NCBI GenBank assembly: GCA_015063325.1
Contig: SVUK01000004.1
Span: 212,665-276,664, forward strand
DNA: 64,000 nucleotides
Reading direction: 5' to 3'
Source of the DNA: Oscillospiraceae bacterium
Lineage (GTDB): Bacteria; Bacillota; Clostridia; Oscillospirales; CAG-272
The first letter of the stretch is position 1, and the number at the start of each line of letters is the position of its first letter. Below the pieces are notes generated by a model. That model made no database searches. It saw only the letters and a list, made by a program, of their open reading frames with translations, and was not told the DNA's origin. Positions 42,542-50,391 of this stretch are shown here, in pieces. The translations under genes were made by a program, and so were the position numbers.

Positions 42542-43888
42542 TTGCAAACCCATTCGCAAAACGCTCGTTCTTTATCGTCCCATCGGCGCGGCAGACCAAG
42601 AAAAACGACTCTGTCTCCTGCCGTTTCCAAGGTAGGATATGATCCCAATCCCACAATCATTGACGATCCGCCCGAATGCGACGAAAGCGTCGCCCCTGCA
42701 AAACCGACGCAGCGAAGACCGAATCCAAATCGCCTGCCGCAAAGCGCACAATTCGGCGTTGGGGATATTCCGGAGAGTGAAGTAACGCCCAGCCGTGCAC
42801 CGGAGATTTCAACTCCGTTACCTGATTTTTCCGATCCATCCTACGATGAAAATCCGAAAATGGAGCCGCATTTTCCCAAAGATATGGGCGGTGGGAAATT
42901 TGATATGGGCGGCGAAGATTTTGATATGGACGCTTCTGCGCTTCGCAACCGTATTCCGTATCTCACCAGACCGAACCCGTTTGATCCCACCGATTTTCGT
43001 TTGCCGTCACGTTCGGTAGCAGGCGGCGTTGATTCGCCTGTGCGCCGCCGTACGCCGCCCTTGCCCGAAGCGCCGGTTTTGCCGGGCGCGGTTCCGTTCC
43101 CGGTCGACGAGCGTGGCGCAAAACGTTTCGATTCCGAAAAAGAGGATCGTCCTTGTGAGAAAGGAAAGTGCAAATCCAAACGTGACCGATGCCATTCCTT
43201 GCCCGACGGCAAAGAATACTATCGTGACGGCGAACTTTGCGGCTGGCTTTCTGATCCCGAATACGGCAACGCGCCGATGGGGAATGACCGCGAACAATTT
43301 CATTGCATTTCCATCATCGGGCAGATCGAGGGGCATTCGCTCCTGCCCGAAGGGCAAAAGGCAACCAAATACGAGCATATCATCCCCACGCTGGTTTCTG
43401 TTGAGGAGGACGACCGCGTGGACGGGCTGTTGGTGATTTTGAACACGATGGGCGGCGATGTGGAAGCCGGGCTTGCCATTGCCGAGATGATTGCCTCAAT
43501 GACCAAACCCACCGTCTCGCTGGTGTTGGGCGGCGGACATTCCATCGGCGTGCCTCTTGCAACGGCGGCTGACTATTCGCTCATTGTTCCCAGCGCGACC
43601 ATGACGATTCACCCGGTGCGCGTGAGCGGTATGGTGATCGGCGTTCCGCAATCCTTCCGCTATATGAGCGAAATGCAGGATCGCATCACCAAATTCATCT
43701 GCTCCCATTCCAAGGCGAAGCCGGAGGTGATCCACGAGCTGATGATGCGCCCCGACCAGATTGCCACCGACTGCGGCTCGATTTTGGAGGGTGATGAAGC
43801 CGTGCGCTACGGCATCATCGACGAGGTTGGCGGTCTTGACCGCGCGCTGACCGTTCTGCGCGAGCTGTGCAAACAAAAGAAAAAATAG
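42542..43888 (+). CDS. TepA-like ClpP-fold protease with long disordered N-terminus
   Basis: The C-terminal half (about residues 250-448) is a ClpP/TepA-type serine protease: ILNTMGGDVEAGLAIAEMI near 299, the nucleophile context GGGHSIGVPLA near 328 and the histidine in MTIHPVRVSG near 350. Residues 1-230 are proline/aspartate-rich, low complexity and probably disordered; family members usually lack this. The start is TTG 42542 with AAAGGAG 9 nt upstream. It stands alone, convergent with the YtvI-like gene. It ends in TAG, and reading past that stop would run across the terminator and far into the opposite gene, so TAG is a true stop for the host. Confidence 0.85.
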   Translation: MQTHSQNARSLSSHRRGRPRKTTLSPAVSKVGYDPNPTIIDDPPECDESVAPAKPTQRRPNPNRLPQSAQFGVGDIPESEVTPSRAPEISTPLPDFSDPSYDENPKMEPHFPKDMGGGKFDMGGEDFDMDASALRNRIPYLTRPNPFDPTDFRLPSRSVAGGVDSPVRRRTPPLPEAPVLPGAVPFPVDERGAKRFDSEKEDRPCEKGKCKSKRDRCHSLPDGKEYYRDGELCGWLSDPEYGNAPMGNDREQFHCISIIGQIEGHSLLPEGQKATKYEHIIPTLVSVEEDDRVDGLLVILNTMGGDVEAGLAIAEMIASMTKPTVSLVLGGGHSIGVPLATAADYSLIVPSATMTIHPVRVSGMVIGVPQSFRYMSEMQDRITKFICSHSKAKPEVIHELMMRPDQIATDCGSILEGDEAVRYGIIDEVGGLDRALTVLRELCKQKKK

Positions 43889-43909
43889 AATAAGAATTGT
43901 TATTATTCT

Positions 43910-43942
43910 AAAAAGCAAGGAGCGAAATGCTTCTTGCTTTTT
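43910..43942. terminator. bidirectional terminator
   Basis: 14-bp stem AAAAAGCAAGGAGC (43910-43923) with its complement (43929-43942), A-rich and T-rich at the two ends, between convergent genes. Confidence 0.85.
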
Positions 43943-43946
43943 GAAT

Positions 43947-45017
43947 TTAGACGCTTTTATTTGATTTTGAAACAAATAACGGAAGAATCCACCGCACCAC
44001 CGGCAAGAGCAAGGGGGCGAGAAGCAATCCGGCAACGCCGGCAAATTTCCAGCCGGCATAGCCTGCCGCAAGCGAGAGGAGCGGATGAACCCCCAGCGTT
44101 TTGCCGACAAGGTGCGGCTCGGCAATCTGGCGCGCGAGAGTTGCAACGAGGCAGAGAATGAGCAAGCCGAAGCCGAGAAAGTAGTTTTGTGTAAGCAATT
44201 CGAGGATCGCCCACGGGATGAGCACCGTTCCCGTGCCGAAAAAAGGGAGCAGATCCACAAGGGCAATCAGCAGTGCAGCTAAAAACGCGTATCGGGGATT
44301 CAAAATCCAAAAGCCGATCAGCAAAACGGCAAAGGAGATTAAAAAGAGGAGGAGGTAGGCGCTCACGAACTTTTGCAGAAATGCGCCTGCTTTTTCTTTT
44401 GGCGCATGGGATACGATGTTCTGCCATTTTGGAAACCGAATGGTCAGGTTTTTCCAAATCCGTTCTCCGTTTGCCGAAAAATACACACCCGAAAAGACGG
44501 TGACGACGGCGAACAGGATTACCGAGGGAATTCCCGAAGCAATTTTTGCGGCAATGCCCGGCAATTGTTCGGCGATTTCGCCGAAAAGACGTACGGCAAA
44601 ATCGGTGAGCATGGTTTTGAGTTGGGCTCGGAAAAGTTCGCTTTCTTCGCCTGCCGGCAGACGAAGTGCGTCAATGGCATTGGAGAGGAGCGAGGTCGGA
44701 GAACCGAGATCGGCAAGCCATCCCGAAAGGAGAGCGCGGCCCTCGCGGATCAGCACGGCTAACGCAAATCCGCCGAGCAACAGAAAAAGGGCAAGAGAAA
44801 TCAAAAACAGCAAAACGGTACAAAGCGTCTTTTTCCAGTGCAGAAAGTTTGCGATTTTTCCGGCAATCGGAGAGATAATTGATACCAGTACCGCAGAAAG
44901 CAGAAAGGGGAGTGCCGCCGAGAGCAGCGGCAATGCCAAAAAACGAAGCAACAAAAATAAGGCGCACAGGCAGACGCTCACCGCCGCCCAATAGGAAAAA
45001 TCAATTTTTTTTTGCAT
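43947..45017 (-). CDS. AI-2E/YtvI-family membrane permease
   Basis: A 356-residue polytopic protein with about eight hydrophobic segments in the arrangement of the AI-2E transporter family: three near the N-terminus, a soluble stretch (about 95-150), then IPSVILFAVVTVFSGVYFSA and several more including ALVDLLPFFGTGTVLIPWAI near 270. The clostridial members are often called sporulation integral membrane protein YtvI. Substrate unknown. Confidence 0.85.
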   Translation of the reverse strand: MQKKIDFSYWAAVSVCLCALFLLLRFLALPLLSAALPFLLSAVLVSIISPIAGKIANFLHWKKTLCTVLLFLISLALFLLLGGFALAVLIREGRALLSGWLADLGSPTSLLSNAIDALRLPAGEESELFRAQLKTMLTDFAVRLFGEIAEQLPGIAAKIASGIPSVILFAVVTVFSGVYFSANGERIWKNLTIRFPKWQNIVSHAPKEKAGAFLQKFVSAYLLLFLISFAVLLIGFWILNPRYAFLAALLIALVDLLPFFGTGTVLIPWAILELLTQNYFLGFGLLILCLVATLARQIAEPHLVGKTLGVHPLLSLAAGYAGWKFAGVAGLLLAPLLLPVVRWILPLFVSKSNKSV

Positions 45018-45104
45018 TTTGTTTGCTCCTTTTTTGTTTTTTACAGGTCCCGTTTTATTCTATTTTCCATTTTGGGAAAATATCGTTTGTTTGGTTATAA
45101 TAAC

Positions 45105-45133
45105 TTGACAAATTGATTTTTTTTTGCTACAAT
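45105..45133 (+). promoter_or_regulatory. promoter of the cyclophilin gene
   Basis: TTGACA 45105-45110, 17-bp spacer, TACAAT 45128-45133. Confidence 0.75.
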
Positions 45134-45169
45134 AGTCGCAGTGAAAACAAGGAAGGAGCAGTCTTATTT

Positions 45170-45964
45170 ATGGGACAGCAATCCAAAAAGAACTACGCGC
45201 AGCAGGCAAGAGAGCGGCGCGAACAAATGGAAAAAGAAAGACGGGAAAAGTCCCGTCGGCAAAACAGAATGTTTTGGGGCGTTGCCGGCGGTGTTCTGGC
45301 GGTGATTTTGATTGCGGTCGGTATTTTTTTGATCGTTCATCGCCCCCGGATAGCGCCGAAAGCCGACGAAATCGACCTTTCCCCGATCGAAGGTGATCTT
45401 TCTGAAACCTATACGCCGGTTGAAACGGCAACCGACCTCGTTCGTCTGACAGTCTCCTATACCGCGAAAGCGGGAGAAAAAGAGCAGGGCGATATTTATA
45501 TCCGCCTTTTCCCCGACGTTGCGCCCGAAACGGTGGCAAATTTCAAATCGCTTGTGGGCAGTGGATTCTATAACGGAACGACCTTTCACCGCGTTTATCC
45601 CGGATTTATGATCCAGGGTGGCGCACCGAGCGGCGACGGTGATTCGGGCAGAAGTATCAAGGGCGAGTTCTCCAAAAACGGGTTTGAGAACAACCTTTCC
45701 CACTCGCGCGGCGTACTTTCGATGGCGCGCACGAACGATCCGAACAGCGCCACCAGCCAGTTCTTTATCGTGCACAGCGATTCGGCAAAATCCTCTTTGG
45801 ACGGGAGTTACGCCTCTTTCGGCTATGTGGTTAGCGGTATGGATGTTGTGGACGCGATTACCGAGATTGAATTGAGTTTCAATGCCGGCGGTATTGACAA
45901 CGTTGCGACCTCTCCGGTATATCCCGTCACGATTGAGTCGGCGGTATTTGTAGCAAAAAAATAA
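45170..45964 (+). CDS. membrane-anchored cyclophilin-type peptidylprolyl isomerase
   Basis: A 264-residue protein: a basic cytoplasmic N-terminus (1-40), one transmembrane segment (about 41-62) and an extracellular cyclophilin domain (about 95-260) with FHRVYPGFMIQGGAP, GVLSMARTNDPNSATSQFFIV and FGYVVSGMDVV. It should speed folding of secreted proteins. GGAAGGAG supports ATG 45170. It is followed 21 bp later by the glycine-rich membrane protein gene, probably in the same mRNA. Confidence 0.92.
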   Translation: MGQQSKKNYAQQARERREQMEKERREKSRRQNRMFWGVAGGVLAVILIAVGIFLIVHRPRIAPKADEIDLSPIEGDLSETYTPVETATDLVRLTVSYTAKAGEKEQGDIYIRLFPDVAPETVANFKSLVGSGFYNGTTFHRVYPGFMIQGGAPSGDGDSGRSIKGEFSKNGFENNLSHSRGVLSMARTNDPNSATSQFFIVHSDSAKSSLDGSYASFGYVVSGMDVVDAITEIELSFNAGGIDNVATSPVYPVTIESAVFVAKK

Positions 45965-45985
45965 AGAAAGCGAGGATTTGAAATT

Positions 45986-46930
45986 ATGCCAACAGCAGGA
46001 GGCGGCGGAGGTCACGGCGGCGGTTTTAGCGGAGGAGGCTTCAGCGGTGGAGGACATGGGGGCGGTTTTCACGGCGGACGCGGATTCCGCGGCGGCTCGT
46101 TCTTCTTTTTCGGACCGCGGTTCGGTCTTTTCGGATTGCTTTCCGGTCCGATTTTTGCGCTTGCCATGGTTTTGATTATGATGGTTGTTCTCGGCGGTAT
46201 GCTGGTCAGTTCGATCGGTAACAAAAAGATTGCATATTCCTCCGATGTGGCGTTTGATTATGCGATGGAGCGCTACAATGAGGAGTTCAAAAAGGATTCC
46301 GTTGGGTATGAGGACAAGATTTTGCTTGTCTTCTTTACCAACGACGGCTATACCGAATACGATTATTATTCCATGAACGGCGACCACCTGACCAACGCGG
46401 CATACAGCCTGATGCGTGACGACCGCTCCTCGGCGCTGACCTATGCGCTGGAACGGAATATCAGCAGAACGGGATATAAAGATACGCTGGGGCGCAACCT
46501 TTCCTGCTTTGTGGACGATATGGCTGTCGAATTTTCGGGGATTTCTAATCCCTTTACCTGCGAGGAGGATCCGCATGTCAACGGTTCTTCCCAACTGGTC
46601 AACCGGAGCGGACTTGAAATTTCCGCCGAACTTGTGAACGTCTCCCTCAAAACATTTACCGAGCAGACCGGAATTCAGTTTGTAATCGTTGTGGATGACG
46701 CTGCCGCGGTATTCGGCTATGAGAGACCTACCGGACTGATTTTTGCCTTGATTTTCCTGCTCGTTTTTGCAACTGTAGTGATTGTTTCTATGGTTGGAAT
46801 TGTTAAGAATTGGAAAAAGAGCAAGCAAAACAAAAACGGTCCCGGCAATCCCTCCGGGGGTTATACGACCGGCGCGCAGATGGATGCGGATCAAAAAAAC
46901 AATGATTTTCCCAACGGGGATAACTGGTAA
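45986..46930 (+). CDS. glycine-rich membrane protein, TPM-like
   Basis: A 314-residue protein. The first 40 residues are almost only Gly, His, Phe and Ser in GGGGFSGGG-type repeats; then come a hydrophobic segment (about 50-75), an extracellular domain (about 85-245) and a second membrane segment (about 250-275) with a charged tail. The outer domain, with LLVFFTNDGYTEYDYYSMNGD, faintly resembles TPM domains of YgcG-like proteins; this is uncertain. Function unknown. Confidence 0.65.
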   Translation: MPTAGGGGGHGGGFSGGGFSGGGHGGGFHGGRGFRGGSFFFFGPRFGLFGLLSGPIFALAMVLIMMVVLGGMLVSSIGNKKIAYSSDVAFDYAMERYNEEFKKDSVGYEDKILLVFFTNDGYTEYDYYSMNGDHLTNAAYSLMRDDRSSALTYALERNISRTGYKDTLGRNLSCFVDDMAVEFSGISNPFTCEEDPHVNGSSQLVNRSGLEISAELVNVSLKTFTEQTGIQFVIVVDDAAAVFGYERPTGLIFALIFLLVFATVVIVSMVGIVKNWKKSKQNKNGPGNPSGGYTTGAQMDADQKNNDFPNGDNW

Positions 46931-46936
46931 AATGCA

Positions 46937-46989
46937 ACACAAAATGCCGGGAGCGCTGAAATCGCGTTCCCGGCATTTTGTGTTTTTTG
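46937..46989. terminator. strong terminator, 20-bp stem
   Basis: 46937-46956 pairs with 46964-46983 (ACACAAAATGCCGGGAGCGC and complement, one G-U pair), followed by TTTTTT. It serves the upstream gene and probably the convergent phosphatase gene. Confidence 0.9.
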
Positions 46990-47011
46990 TTAACCTTCCA
47001 TTGGCAAAGCG

Positions 47012-47650
47012 TTAAAGTCCCATCGGCAAAGCGGTCACTGTTTCCAAATGGTCGGTATTCGGCATTTGGAGAATCTTTGCCGTGCCGTTATCATCGTATT
47101 CGGCAATCGTGATTGAGGCGTTGGGACCTCCGCGAATATTCCCAATTTCTGAAAAAGGCGCACCTGTCCAGCGGCAAACCATACTCCGCAGGGGCATGGA
47201 ATGGCTGAACAGTGCAATACAGCCGCCTTGATTTTCCGCCGCAAGTCGATCCACGCAGGTTGTTACCCGATCGTAAAGCTCGCGCATGGTCTCTCCCCCC
47301 GGCAAACGCAACAGCGATCGGTCGCCCTGTAAATGTGCAAATTCTTCGGGATATCGTTCGGCAATCGTATCAAAGGAGAGCCCCTCCCATTCGCCGGCGC
47401 TGATCTCGCAGAGTCCTTGCTCGGGATGAATCTCCAAACCCAGCAGTTCTGCGGTTGGTTTTGCGGTATTCATTGCACGTGAGAGCGGACTTGCATAAAT
47501 GCGCGTGATGGGATAGCGCGCAAGAACTTTTGCCGTGCTTTCCGCTTGTTTGATGCCGAGATCGGTCAGCTTTGCGTCGATCTGTCCGGCAAACCGGCGT
47601 TCAAGATTGCATTCGCTTTGTCCATGGCGGATAAAAATTACGGTGGTCAT
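47012..47650 (-). CDS. histidine phosphatase family protein
   Basis: A 212-residue member of the phosphoglycerate mutase-like superfamily. The catalytic motif IFIRHGQSECN is near residue 5, the second arginine in YASPLSRAMNTA near 58, the acid in EISAGEWEGL near 85 and the second histidine in IALFSHSMPLR near 150. It could be a phosphoglycerate mutase-like or alpha-ribazole phosphatase-like enzyme; substrate not clear. It has its own promoter. Confidence 0.88.
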   Translation of the reverse strand: MTTVIFIRHGQSECNLERRFAGQIDAKLTDLGIKQAESTAKVLARYPITRIYASPLSRAMNTAKPTAELLGLEIHPEQGLCEISAGEWEGLSFDTIAERYPEEFAHLQGDRSLLRLPGGETMRELYDRVTTCVDRLAAENQGGCIALFSHSMPLRSMVCRWTGAPFSEIGNIRGGPNASITIAEYDDNGTAKILQMPNTDHLETVTALPMGL

Positions 47651-47688
47651 TTGGAAAAAGTGCTCCTTCGGATCGGATTTCTGATTCG

Positions 47689-47717
47689 ATTATAGCACAT
47701 TCTTTCGGATTTGTAAA
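47689..47717 (-). promoter_or_regulatory. promoter of the histidine phosphatase gene
   Basis: Minus strand TTTACA (47717-47712), 17-bp spacer, TATAAT (47694-47689). Confidence 0.75.
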
Positions 47718-47728
47718 GGGAAGACGTT

Positions 47729-48265
47729 TTATTCTTCGGACGGTTTCTCAAACATGGCGTTATAGCGCACGGCAATGGCGTTCCACGTTGCAAAGTCCAC
47801 CTTTCCCGTTTCTTTTAGCTCGGGACAGCAGGATTGAAATATGCGGACGTTTTGCTCGGTGGCTTGGTCGTAAACTCCGGTCGGTTCGATCGGATATTCC
47901 TCCGGCAAAAACCTTTGCAGTTCTCCCAGCATCATTTGGAGCGCCGAAACGCAAAAGCCGGTACAGCCGGGCGAAAGGCAATAGCCCTTTGGCGTTGTTG
48001 GAAAAAGGGAGACTTTTTCCGGCAAGGCGTTTTCGGCAAGCGATTTCAGAAAGGCTCGGTAGAGCGTTTTCCAGGTTTCTCCGTTCGCCGTTCCGCTGAC
48101 GGGTAACCCTGCCTTTTTTTGAAATTGCGAGAGGGATTGCCGGGTCAGAGGATCGAAAATTCCGTTGACAGGTGGCGGTGAAATATCGGGATCATGGTAG
48201 GAAAGCTGGCGAAGATAGGTTTGCAGGTTGCGAACGGCGTCGGCTTCGGTCTGATAATTCCGCAT
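47729..48265 (-). CDS. peptidoglycan-binding protein
   Basis: A 178-residue protein with two PG_binding_1-type modules: VNGIFDPLTRQSLSQFQKKAGLPVSG (about 34-60) and TGVYDQATEQNVRIFQSCCPELKETGKVDFATWNAI (about 133-170), joined by a Cys-containing stretch (GYCLSPGCTGFC). No signal peptide is visible. ATG 48265 has AAAGGAG upstream. Third gene of an operon with a SpoID-type (SpoIID) protein, so probably a spore-wall or cortex factor. Confidence 0.8.
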   Translation of the reverse strand: MRNYQTEADAVRNLQTYLRQLSYHDPDISPPPVNGIFDPLTRQSLSQFQKKAGLPVSGTANGETWKTLYRAFLKSLAENALPEKVSLFPTTPKGYCLSPGCTGFCVSALQMMLGELQRFLPEEYPIEPTGVYDQATEQNVRIFQSCCPELKETGKVDFATWNAIAVRYNAMFEKPSEE

Positions 48266-48278
48266 AGGTTCTCCTTTC

Positions 48279-49673
48279 TTACGCGCCGACTTCAAAGCCG
48301 GGGTACTGCCCCGGCCGCAGACGGTTGCCGAGGTACAGGGTATCGTAAAGCGCAGTCAGGGCGGACCAGGTTGCCGCTTCTGCGACGCCGGTTTGCGTCA
48401 ATCCTTCCAACCGTTGGAAGGCAAGAACCGCTTCGCGCGTTTGTGTTCCGAAATATCCGGTTGGAGAAACGGAAGGAATTTCGGGATAGTAGGAAGCAAC
48501 ATAATTCAGGTATTCCTGCAGGGTTCGCACCGCTTCGGATTCGCTACCCAGCCGCAAAGGAACGCCCCCGTAGGGAAGGGTTTCCCCCTCGGTATAGGTA
48601 TCGGGAATTGTGCGCGCAATTCCAAGGTAAGCATTATAAATTCGATACCAGGTTGCCGGTCCGACGATTCCGTCCGGGGCAAGACCAAAGGTGCGCTGAA
48701 CGTCCTCTACGGCGGCTTTGGTTAAAGGTCCGAAATCCCCATCCGCCCGGAGTGAGGGAATGGTGTTGTAGTAGTTGGAAAGGTAGTTGATATAGTACTG
48801 CAGATTGTAAACCTCCACGCCTTTATCCCCCAGCTGAAGGGCGCTGGGCAGAATCGGAGCGACCTCTTCGGGTCGAATGCCTTCCGAGGAGATGTCGGTC
48901 AGCTTTTTGACGCTGTAATAGAGCGATTGAATGGCATACCACGTCGCGTTCCCGACGATGCCGTCCGGCGTGAGTCCGAATACCTCCTGAAACCGCTTGA
49001 CCGCCGCCTCGGTATCGGTACTGAAAATGCCGTCGGTCAGCACGATTTTTGGAATGGAGGGAAAGTTGTTGGAAATGCGGTTGAGGCGCAGCTGCACGGT
49101 GCGGACGTTGTTGCCGAAACTGCCCAAACTCAAAGGGAAGAGCGGCGCGCTGACGGTGGAGCCGGCGACCGGCGTATTTTCCATAAAAACAATGTCGTTG
49201 CCGTAGTAATACCGCAGGATATCCTGCGGCGAAAGACCGTCCTTGGCAAGCGAAACGCTTCCCCATTGCGAAAGACCGTTGCAAGTGACCTGGATTCCGT
49301 CGCAAAACTGAGCAAACAGCGGTTCCACGCTGTTTTCGCGGCGAATATAAGTGGTGAAGACCTCGCCGACGATCTGTCGCACGTTTTCAAAAATACTTCT
49401 TCCGTTGACGTACGCCTGATCGTAAGCGGTGGAGTTTGTAATGTCAAAATCGTAGCCGCGCGAGCGGTAGTATTCTGTGTAAACACGGTTGAGCGCAAAA
49501 GAAACCTGCGCGATGATATTGGCGCGCAGGGCGGCGTCCGGCCAGGTGGGATAGAGTTCACTGGACGCTACGTTGGCAATATAGTGGATAAACGGAACCG
49601 TCACATTTTCGGCATTTGCCGACGGTGGTCCGAGATGGACGGTGATGTTTTCCGGAATGGTGGGCAGTGCCAT
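48279..49673 (-). CDS. SpoIID-domain protein with three peptidoglycan-binding repeats
   Basis: A 464-residue protein. Residues about 20-165 look like a SpoIID/LytB domain (ALRANIIAQVSFALNRVY, then CNGLSQWGSVSLAKDGLSPQDILRYYYG), the fold of the sporulation transglycosylase SpoIID. Three PG_binding_1 repeats follow, each with DGIFSTDTEAAVKRFQ-, DGDFGPLTKAAVEDVQ- or TGYFGTQTREAVLAFQ-type cores (about 215-440). The catalytic glutamate region is not obvious, so activity is uncertain. ATG 49673 has AAGGAG upstream. No signal peptide is visible, which fits a mother-cell or coat protein. Confidence 0.8.
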   Translation of the reverse strand: MALPTIPENITVHLGPPSANAENVTVPFIHYIANVASSELYPTWPDAALRANIIAQVSFALNRVYTEYYRSRGYDFDITNSTAYDQAYVNGRSIFENVRQIVGEVFTTYIRRENSVEPLFAQFCDGIQVTCNGLSQWGSVSLAKDGLSPQDILRYYYGNDIVFMENTPVAGSTVSAPLFPLSLGSFGNNVRTVQLRLNRISNNFPSIPKIVLTDGIFSTDTEAAVKRFQEVFGLTPDGIVGNATWYAIQSLYYSVKKLTDISSEGIRPEEVAPILPSALQLGDKGVEVYNLQYYINYLSNYYNTIPSLRADGDFGPLTKAAVEDVQRTFGLAPDGIVGPATWYRIYNAYLGIARTIPDTYTEGETLPYGGVPLRLGSESEAVRTLQEYLNYVASYYPEIPSVSPTGYFGTQTREAVLAFQRLEGLTQTGVAEAATWSALTALYDTLYLGNRLRPGQYPGFEVGA

Positions 49674-49677
49674 GCCG

Positions 49678-50151
49678 TTATTCTCCTTCCTCGGTGATTT
49701 GATCTTTCTCGGTTTCAAAGTACTGCGACTCGGGCGGCGGTACCTCGCTTCCGTTTTCAGGCAGAGGGATTAAGACCACCGGCTGAATTACGGTGATTCC
49801 TTCGTAAACCGGGATTCCAACATGCGTTTGCTCGTAATAGCCGGGAAGCCGGACAATACACTGATAGAGCGCATAGGGACGAACCGATTCGGGACTGTTG
49901 GCATTGGAGCAGGGAGGAGAGGGCAGGCGAAGTTTCGGCGTATTTCCGTCGCTGTCGGTGGTCAGGGTGGCAATAAGAATTCCGTCTGCCACTCGTTCGG
50001 GCGGCGGATCCAGGGGTTCATAGGTCAAAACGTCCACAAGAGCGCCTTCCAGCGGAATGGCACCGCGCGCGGTGGATACCTGTACGACCAAAAAGCCGTA
50101 GCAATCCTCGGGAAAATCTTCCGGATTGAAAGGCAACGGGTTGTTATTCAT
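49678..50151 (-). CDS. small beta-domain protein heading the peptidoglycan-binding operon
   Basis: A 157-residue protein with a carboxypeptidase-regulatory-like beta domain: GFLVVQVSTARGAIPLEGALVDV near 20, LIATLTTDSDGNTPKLRLP near 60, then YQCIVRLPGYYEQTHVGIPVYEG near 105. The acidic, proline-rich C-terminus is disordered. AAAGGAG precedes ATG 50151. It is followed 4 bp later by the SpoIID-type gene. Possibly a structural partner in the spore envelope; function unknown. Confidence 0.7.
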   Translation of the reverse strand: MNNNPLPFNPEDFPEDCYGFLVVQVSTARGAIPLEGALVDVLTYEPLDPPPERVADGILIATLTTDSDGNTPKLRLPSPPCSNANSPESVRPYALYQCIVRLPGYYEQTHVGIPVYEGITVIQPVVLIPLPENGSEVPPPESQYFETEKDQITEEGE

Positions 50152-50237
50152 ATCGTTCAAATCTCCTTTCGCTTTTCGGGTTGCTAACATTCTATGCCGA
50201 TTGAAAAGAAAAGTGAAAAAATTGCCTTTTTCCGTTG

Positions 50238-50266
50238 TTGACATTAAAAATGGGATATGATATAAT
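50238..50266 (+). promoter_or_regulatory. perfect consensus promoter upstream of uvrB
   Basis: TTGACA (50238-50243), 17-bp spacer, TATAAT (50261-50266). I find no LexA-type box (GAAC-N4-GTTC) over it. Confidence 0.8.
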
Positions 50267-50368
50267 ATCGTTAGTTTGTTATATCAATGGACATCGATAG
50301 TATGCTATATTGTGAACATCAGTAGTCTGTTATATTAGCGGACAACGATTGTTTGCTATATTGTTGAC
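50267..50368. repeat. four 25-26 bp tandem repeats in the uvrB leader
   Basis: Units 50267-50292, 50293-50317, 50318-50343 and 50344-50368, of the form ATCGNTAGTNTGYTATATYN plus a variable end in GAC/AAC. They begin directly after the -10 box, so they would all be transcribed. No spacers between units. Confidence 0.85.
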
Positions 50369-50391
50369 TCGGAAGAAAGGAGGAGACGGGA

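Noticed and set aside
43886-43888. Genome-wide reassignment of TAG
   Set aside because: Reading past the TAG of the ClpP-like gene would extend it through a terminator and well over 80 codons into the opposite gene, so TAG is a normal, if rare, stop in the host.
50267-50368. Possible CRISPR-like array before uvrB
   Set aside because: The units follow each other without spacers and are degenerate; no cas gene is nearby. The same holds for 127-285.
50238-50391. LexA/SOS box at uvrB
   Set aside because: No GAAC-N4-GTTC palindrome is present near the promoter.
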